From: a virus
DNA: 48,879 nucleotides
Reading direction: 5' to 3' (one strand)
IMG/VR virus record: IMGVR_UViG_3300029319_007059
Coordinates: 1 to 48,879 of that record
Positions within the stretch are counted from its first letter, which is position 1. Every line of letters starts with the position of its first letter. Shown one piece after another: positions 45,755-48,879 of this stretch. The notes under the pieces were generated by a model that saw only the letters and a program-made list of their open reading frames with translations, was not told where the DNA came from and ran no database searches. The translations under genes were made by a program, and so were the position numbers.

Positions 45755-46380
45755 TAGAAATTTACCCACTTTCCTGTTCCGTGGTGAGGATACTCCATTT
45801 CATACTTGTAATAGATAACGCCATCAGGAGCCTCTTGTTTTTTACCCCAAGCCATATCCGTTGGAGTATGAACACTCATATCATTATCTTCAACAACCCA
45901 CTGAATAGGGAGGTCAAAGTTTTTGCTATATTTGTAAGCTTCGTGAAAAACACCTGTTTCCATTGTCATATCACCAACAAAACACCAAACACGATTATCG
46001 CCACCTTTTTGTTTAATTCCTAGAGCCACACCCAGCGCAAGAGGTATAATGCCACCAACAATCGACGAGGCGTAAAAGTTTGGTTTTAAATTATTTGTTC
46101 CCATACTTCTGCCCTCGACAATCGAATCAAACAACTTGTCAGGATCAACACCATGCAGAAGAGCATGATAATGATTTCTCCAAGGCACGAAGACCCAATC
46201 ATCTTGACTCACGTATTGGAATATTTCTATAAGTTCGTTTTCATTATTTTTTGCTAGATGAATTGGTCCTTTAATTTTTCCAGCTTCGTAGGTATCTTTA
46301 ACCTTTGTTTCAAAATCAATTAGTTCTTGAGGGGTTATGGACACTTCTCTAACTTTTTTTAAGTGATCAGGTATGTTCAT
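45754..46380 (-). CDS. thiamine-diphosphate enzyme, E1 alpha-type subunit (short)
   Basis: The 208-residue protein contains the PP-binding core: PWRNHYHALLHGVDPDKLFD, SSIVGGIIPLALGVALG, and FVGDMTMETGVFHEAYKYS ... VVEDND, the ThDP/Mg motif GD-x(28)-N (Gly136-Asp137, Asn166). It is the alpha counterpart of the next gene. Normal E1 alpha is about 320-360 residues; the C-terminal third is missing here. No E2 or E3 gene is present, so acyl transfer to lipoamide is unlikely. Together with deoxysugar genes, use as a carbon-carbon ligase is favoured. Both ends overlap neighbours (ATGA, TAATG). Confidence 0.82.
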   Translation of the reverse strand: MNIPDHLKKVREVSITPQELIDFETKVKDTYEAGKIKGPIHLAKNNENELIEIFQYVSQDDWVFVPWRNHYHALLHGVDPDKLFDSIVEGRSMGTNNLKPNFYASSIVGGIIPLALGVALGIKQKGGDNRVWCFVGDMTMETGVFHEAYKYSKNFDLPIQWVVEDNDMSVHTPTDMAWGKKQEAPDGVIYYKYEMEYPHHGTGKWVNF

Positions 46381-46859
46381 TTATCTCTCGCCTGTAATAT
46401 TGGGTTGTTTATGGGCCAATTTATATTAACACGATCGTCGTCCCACTTTAAGGTAAATTGTTGATCAACATCTGAGTATTCTCCCTCGTATGCTAATTTG
46501 TAGCTAAAAACAGCAGAATCACTCATAACACAAAACCCATTTCCAAAACCGGGAGGTAATAAGACCTGCCTCCTGTCCTTATCATCAAGCATCATACAAT
46601 CCCACTTTAAATAATTTTTTGATCCTTGTCGATTATCAACAACAACAAAATATAACTCGCCCTGTAAGCAGCTTACCAGCTTCCAAGTCTTGTAGTCACC
46701 GTGGATTCCTCTTATGACGCCCTTTCGAGAGGAAGAGAATTTATCGTGTATAAAGTCTAAATCTACCGGGAAAGTGCTCTTCTTATATGTTGTCCAAATA
46801 TCTCCACGATATTCTCTAAACATATCAGCTTCAAAAATTTTGATCTCTGGGAAAAGCAT
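46377..46859 (-). CDS. dTDP-4-dehydrorhamnose 3,5-epimerase-like cupin (RmlC family)
   Basis: The 160-residue protein follows the RmlC series: KGVIRGIHGDYKTWKLVSCL with the catalytic His of GIH, ELYFVVVDNRQGSKNYLKWD, and LPPGFGNGFCVMSDSAVFSY, then DDDRVNINWP. In classical RmlC the segment is GFAHGF; here GFGNGF puts Asn for His. RmlC-type enzymes epimerise C3 and/or C5 of 4-keto-6-deoxy nucleotide sugars, and related proteins act on GDP-heptose. Length 160 is slightly short (usual 180). The His-to-Asn change may mean a single-position epimerase or isomerase. It is coupled at both ends. Confidence 0.85.
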   Translation of the reverse strand: MLFPEIKIFEADMFREYRGDIWTTYKKSTFPVDLDFIHDKFSSSRKGVIRGIHGDYKTWKLVSCLQGELYFVVVDNRQGSKNYLKWDCMMLDDKDRRQVLLPPGFGNGFCVMSDSAVFSYKLAYEGEYSDVDQQFTLKWDDDRVNINWPINNPILQARDK

Positions 46860-47260
46860 TATTGCCAGCTAATGTCCCAATCCTTAAACTCTGCCGCTAA
46901 ACAATCTATCTTGTAATCTTTTCGTCCGCCAGCAATTTCTTGAATTTTATTCTTGGCCGTATTACGAATACCATTTAGTCCGTGAGTTAGCTCTAGGTTG
47001 TTACCATCTTTTATGCCTTTTCTATAGTTTGATTCATTGTGCCAAATGTGCAAATTCATCTGAGACAAAACAACTATAGCTCTGACAACTTCTGCGTTTA
47101 AACCTTTTGTTTCTTTTAAGCACAGGTCTATATCGTGAACAATGTCTTTAATTTCTTGTGCATATTCTTCTTTGTGTTCTGTAATAAACACTTCTTTAAG
47201 TTGGGCAATAGACAATCTATCAATAAGTTCTGATAATGTCGGTAGATATTTTCTAGTCAT
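46859..47260 (-). CDS. small conserved protein of glycan cassettes, 133 residues
   Basis: An all-helical protein: LPTLSELIDRLSIAQLKEVF at the start, then LSQMNLHIWHNESNYRKG, and a C-terminal FKDWDISWQ. The (E/D)L(I/V)D(R/K)LSI opening and the N-x-x-WHNE segment recall small DUF families (DUF6165-like or DUF4254-like) encoded among glycosyltransferase genes; this is a tentative impression only. No signal, membrane helix or cofactor motif is seen. It overlaps the GT gene by 8 nt and the RmlC-like gene by TAATG, so it is very likely part of the same operon. Confidence 0.65.
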   Translation of the reverse strand: MTRKYLPTLSELIDRLSIAQLKEVFITEHKEEYAQEIKDIVHDIDLCLKETKGLNAEVVRAIVVLSQMNLHIWHNESNYRKGIKDGNNLELTHGLNGIRNTAKNKIQEIAGGRKDYKIDCLAAEFKDWDISWQ

Positions 47261-48176
47261 TTACTAGCTCCGGAAATTCATTTATTAAGTTTGTGGCGAA
47301 AGTATCATCCATTGAGATATATTGTTTAGCAAGTTCATAATTCTCATTGATTGCTTCAAACTTGCTTTCGTATAGTTCCTCTGAGATGTTGTCTAGTATG
47401 TCAAAGAGTTCTTGTCCTGTGTTGAACTGCAAAATACCATCTTCATTAAAATATTCCCCAATATTTGGACAACCCCAAAAAATCGGAATGGCACCTTGGC
47501 GAAACACATCCACCAGAGTTTCTGTGAAGTAATTCTTTTCGCTTGAGTTCATAACCGTAATGCTGAATCTGTAATCCTGTAAAGGTTCGTTTTTCCCTTC
47601 TCTAATAGCTCCGGCGGTCCTGCCAGATATGCTTTTCCCAAAAGGTCGATATCCCCCTCCCCACATATCAACTTCATATCTTCCCTTCAAGGCCTCTGCT
47701 ACCTTGTGTCTCAATCTATGTCCACGAGTCAAAACTTGTTTAGAAGCAATCATAGATAACATTTTACTTTTCTTGTGAACACCTGCATCCTCATTTGAAA
47801 CTCTTGATGTGCCAATCAGATTTTTAACATACTTGTCACCTCTTGCCAACAACTCTTCATCAAAAGTAAAAATTCGATCAAACTTATGTTCAACTCGTTT
47901 AACTTGTTCATAGGCCCAGTCGTGAACACCACGACACTCAACAATAAAAGCAACCTTATATTTTGATTTAACTTTATCTACCCAGGGATCAACTAAATTT
48001 TTATCTGTGAAAACTGTAACGCCATCGAACTCAGGGTAACCCATTCCAATACTTTTTTTTATCCACTCGATCTTTTGCGGCTCAAACTCACTTGAGAAAT
48101 TTTGAAACCCCCAATATTCGTCATAGAACTCCGGAGTGAGGTTATCAAACAAATTTACCTTTACTTTTTTAGTCAC
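47253..48176 (-). CDS. GT10-like (fucosyltransferase family) glycosyltransferase
   Basis: The 307-residue protein ends with YRFSITVMNSSEKNYFTETL, then VDVFRQGAIPIFWGCPNIGEYF. This corresponds to the conserved GT10 alpha-1,3-fucosyltransferase block (ENS-x-YxTEK-x(n)-PIYWG). The Lys of TEK is Thr here. The N-terminal half (VAFIVECRGVHDWAYEQVKR, TSRVSNEDAGVHKKSKMLSM) is a pattern I associate with marine phage and bacterial glycosyltransferases. GT10 enzymes use GDP-fucose; here a GDP-deoxysugar made by this cassette is a natural donor. It starts with GTG at 48176. No membrane anchor is present. The acceptor (virion protein, LPS or DNA) is unknown. Confidence 0.78.
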   Translation of the reverse strand: MTKKVKVNLFDNLTPEFYDEYWGFQNFSSEFEPQKIEWIKKSIGMGYPEFDGVTVFTDKNLVDPWVDKVKSKYKVAFIVECRGVHDWAYEQVKRVEHKFDRIFTFDEELLARGDKYVKNLIGTSRVSNEDAGVHKKSKMLSMIASKQVLTRGHRLRHKVAEALKGRYEVDMWGGGYRPFGKSISGRTAGAIREGKNEPLQDYRFSITVMNSSEKNYFTETLVDVFRQGAIPIFWGCPNIGEYFNEDGILQFNTGQELFDILDNISEELYESKFEAINENYELAKQYISMDDTFATNLINEFPELVND

Positions 48177-48534
48177 CCTTTACCACCCTGTAACTGTCGC
48201 TGTCAAAATGCTGTGTTGAAAACTCGAAAAGTTCTGAGTCTTCTAAGGCGATCATCTGATGTCTGAGCCCTCTATATACATGAAAATTGTCACCTGTATT
48301 AAGGATAAGCTCGTTCGCATCCTCCAGGCTGTCATCATCACCATATTTGATCAACATCTTGCCGGACTGAAGATAGAATACTTCGTCCTTTAGCTTGTGA
48401 TAGTGCCAAGAGCATCGCTTGTCTTTATTGAAGAATAGAAGTTTTCCGCAATATTCCTCTTTGTTGACAATCCATCTTTCCCATCCCCAGCCTTTATCGA
48501 CATGTTTCATTTCTGGAGTGTTCTTGTTTACCAT
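48169..48534 (-). CDS. cupin protein (mannose-6-phosphate isomerase-like)
   Basis: The 121-residue single-domain cupin contains GWGWERWIVNKEEYCGKLLF, then CSWHYHKLKDEVFYLQSGKM, a metal-binding HxH(x)4-5E set, and VYRGLRHQMIALEDSE with the second-motif His. The family resembles the type II mannose-6-phosphate isomerase cupin and other small sugar-linked cupins. It may isomerise or bind a phosphorylated sugar early in the pathway; the exact reaction is unknown. It overlaps the SDR gene by 7 nt and the GT gene by 8 nt. Confidence 0.75.
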   Translation of the reverse strand: MVNKNTPEMKHVDKGWGWERWIVNKEEYCGKLLFFNKDKRCSWHYHKLKDEVFYLQSGKMLIKYGDDDSLEDANELILNTGDNFHVYRGLRHQMIALEDSELFEFSTQHFDSDSYRVVKGD

Positions 48535-48879
48535 ACTGTTTTGCCTCCGTCAATCACCATATTTTCACCAGTCATATATGTGCTAGCATCCGAACACAAA
48601 AATGCGATTGCTCCCTTGTATTCATCAATGTGAGCCATACGTCCCATTGGAATAATGTTAGACAACTTCTTTACAAACTCCTCTGGGTGATCATTAAAGA
48701 CGCCAGTTGGGCTTAAGCAGTTTACTCGAATGTTTTTATTTGCAAAATAAACAGCGAGATACTTTGTCATACCAATAATAGCCCACTTGGCCGCCGAGTA
48801 TGTGATCGGCTTTACATTTTGCATGTCCTCTGCAACATCGGGCTTTCTATAAATTCTTTGATCGGGAGCAATGACCCCA
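48528..48879 (-). CDS. short-chain dehydrogenase, C-terminal part (5' end outside window)
   Basis: The frame is open to the right edge. The visible 116 residues include YRKPDVAEDMQNVKPITYSA then AKWAI, which gives the SDR catalytic YxxxK; IRVNCLSPTGVF and the C-terminal FLCSDASTYMTGENMVIDGG are classical FabG-like SDR signatures. An ATG at 48824 lies inside the gene and is not its start. It would oxidise or reduce a hydroxyl/keto group using NAD(P). Since it heads the cassette in view, it may be a sugar or polyol dehydrogenase; the substrate cannot be read. The N-terminal Rossmann glycine motif lies outside the window. Confidence 0.88.
   Translation of the reverse strand, partial: GVIAPDQRIYRKPDVAEDMQNVKPITYSAAKWAIIGMTKYLAVYFANKNIRVNCLSPTGVFNDHPEEFVKKLSNIIPMGRMAHIDEYKGAIAFLCSDASTYMTGENMVIDGGKTVW

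Noticed and set aside
45755-45769. GTG start for the E1 beta subunit
   Set aside because: The ATG at 45754 is coupled by TAATG and begins the domain naturally.
1-48879. tRNA, rRNA, CRISPR, insertion sequence or integrase
   Set aside because: No cloverleaf-sized gap, repeat array, transposase or integrase motif was seen; almost all bases are coding.

Overview
The window is a gene-dense, somewhat AT-rich stretch of a large tailed-phage genome (Caudoviricetes, contractile-tail type). Every supported gene lies on the minus strand, so transcription runs from high to low coordinates. Genes are packed with 1-20 nt overlaps (many ATGA and TAATG junctions), the longest gap is 73 nt, and no rRNA, tRNA, CRISPR array or insertion sequence was seen. 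The phage assignment rests on a gp25-like baseplate wedge protein, a gp6/J-like wedge protein, a putative hub with a cell-wall peptidase domain, a set of very large virion-type proteins and a T4 gp55-like late sigma factor. A marine host is an inference from resemblance to proteins I associate with marine T4-like phages. The host itself cannot be named.

Layout in transcription order. (1) 48879-38982: a glycan-precursor cassette. It holds a short-chain dehydrogenase (cut by the window edge), a cupin, a GT10-like glycosyltransferase, a small conserved protein, an RmlC-like 3,5-epimerase, a two-subunit thiamine-diphosphate enzyme (E1 alpha/beta type, both subunits short), a DegT-fold protein whose PLP lysine is replaced by histidine (the mark of sugar 3-dehydrases), three epimerase/reductase-type proteins, a GDP-mannose 4,6-dehydratase, a sugar kinase and a nucleotidyltransferase equivalent to split HldE, and a HAD phosphatase. 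(2) 38995-37254: small conserved phage genes, including an FmdB-type zinc ribbon, a one-helix membrane protein and the gp55-like sigma factor. (3) 37252-26184: baseplate hub and wedge, comprising a possible OB domain with an M15 peptidase, a putative spike, a 2119-residue LysM protein, gp25 and gp6. (4) 26184-1518: eight virion-type proteins, including one of 3613 residues with a LamG-like lectin domain and a Pro/Gln/Gly-rich tail. (5) 1505-1: the nucleic-acid side, with a RuvC-like resolvase, then a strong-looking sigma70 promoter, a HAD nucleotidase and the first 76 residues of a DNA primase.

The most interesting system is the glycan cassette. GDP-mannose 4,6-dehydratase makes the substrate of ColD-type 3-dehydrases, and a His-for-Lys DegT protein is present. 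Beside it sits a minimal E1 alpha/beta enzyme, a type that can move a two-carbon unit. Together they suggest that the phage makes a 3,6-dideoxy, possibly branched-chain, nucleotide sugar, with a heptose-type activation branch and a GT10-like transferase. It could decorate the virion or host surface, or DNA. The pathway is an inference from family membership. The gene order, the overlaps and the His substitution are read directly from the sequence.
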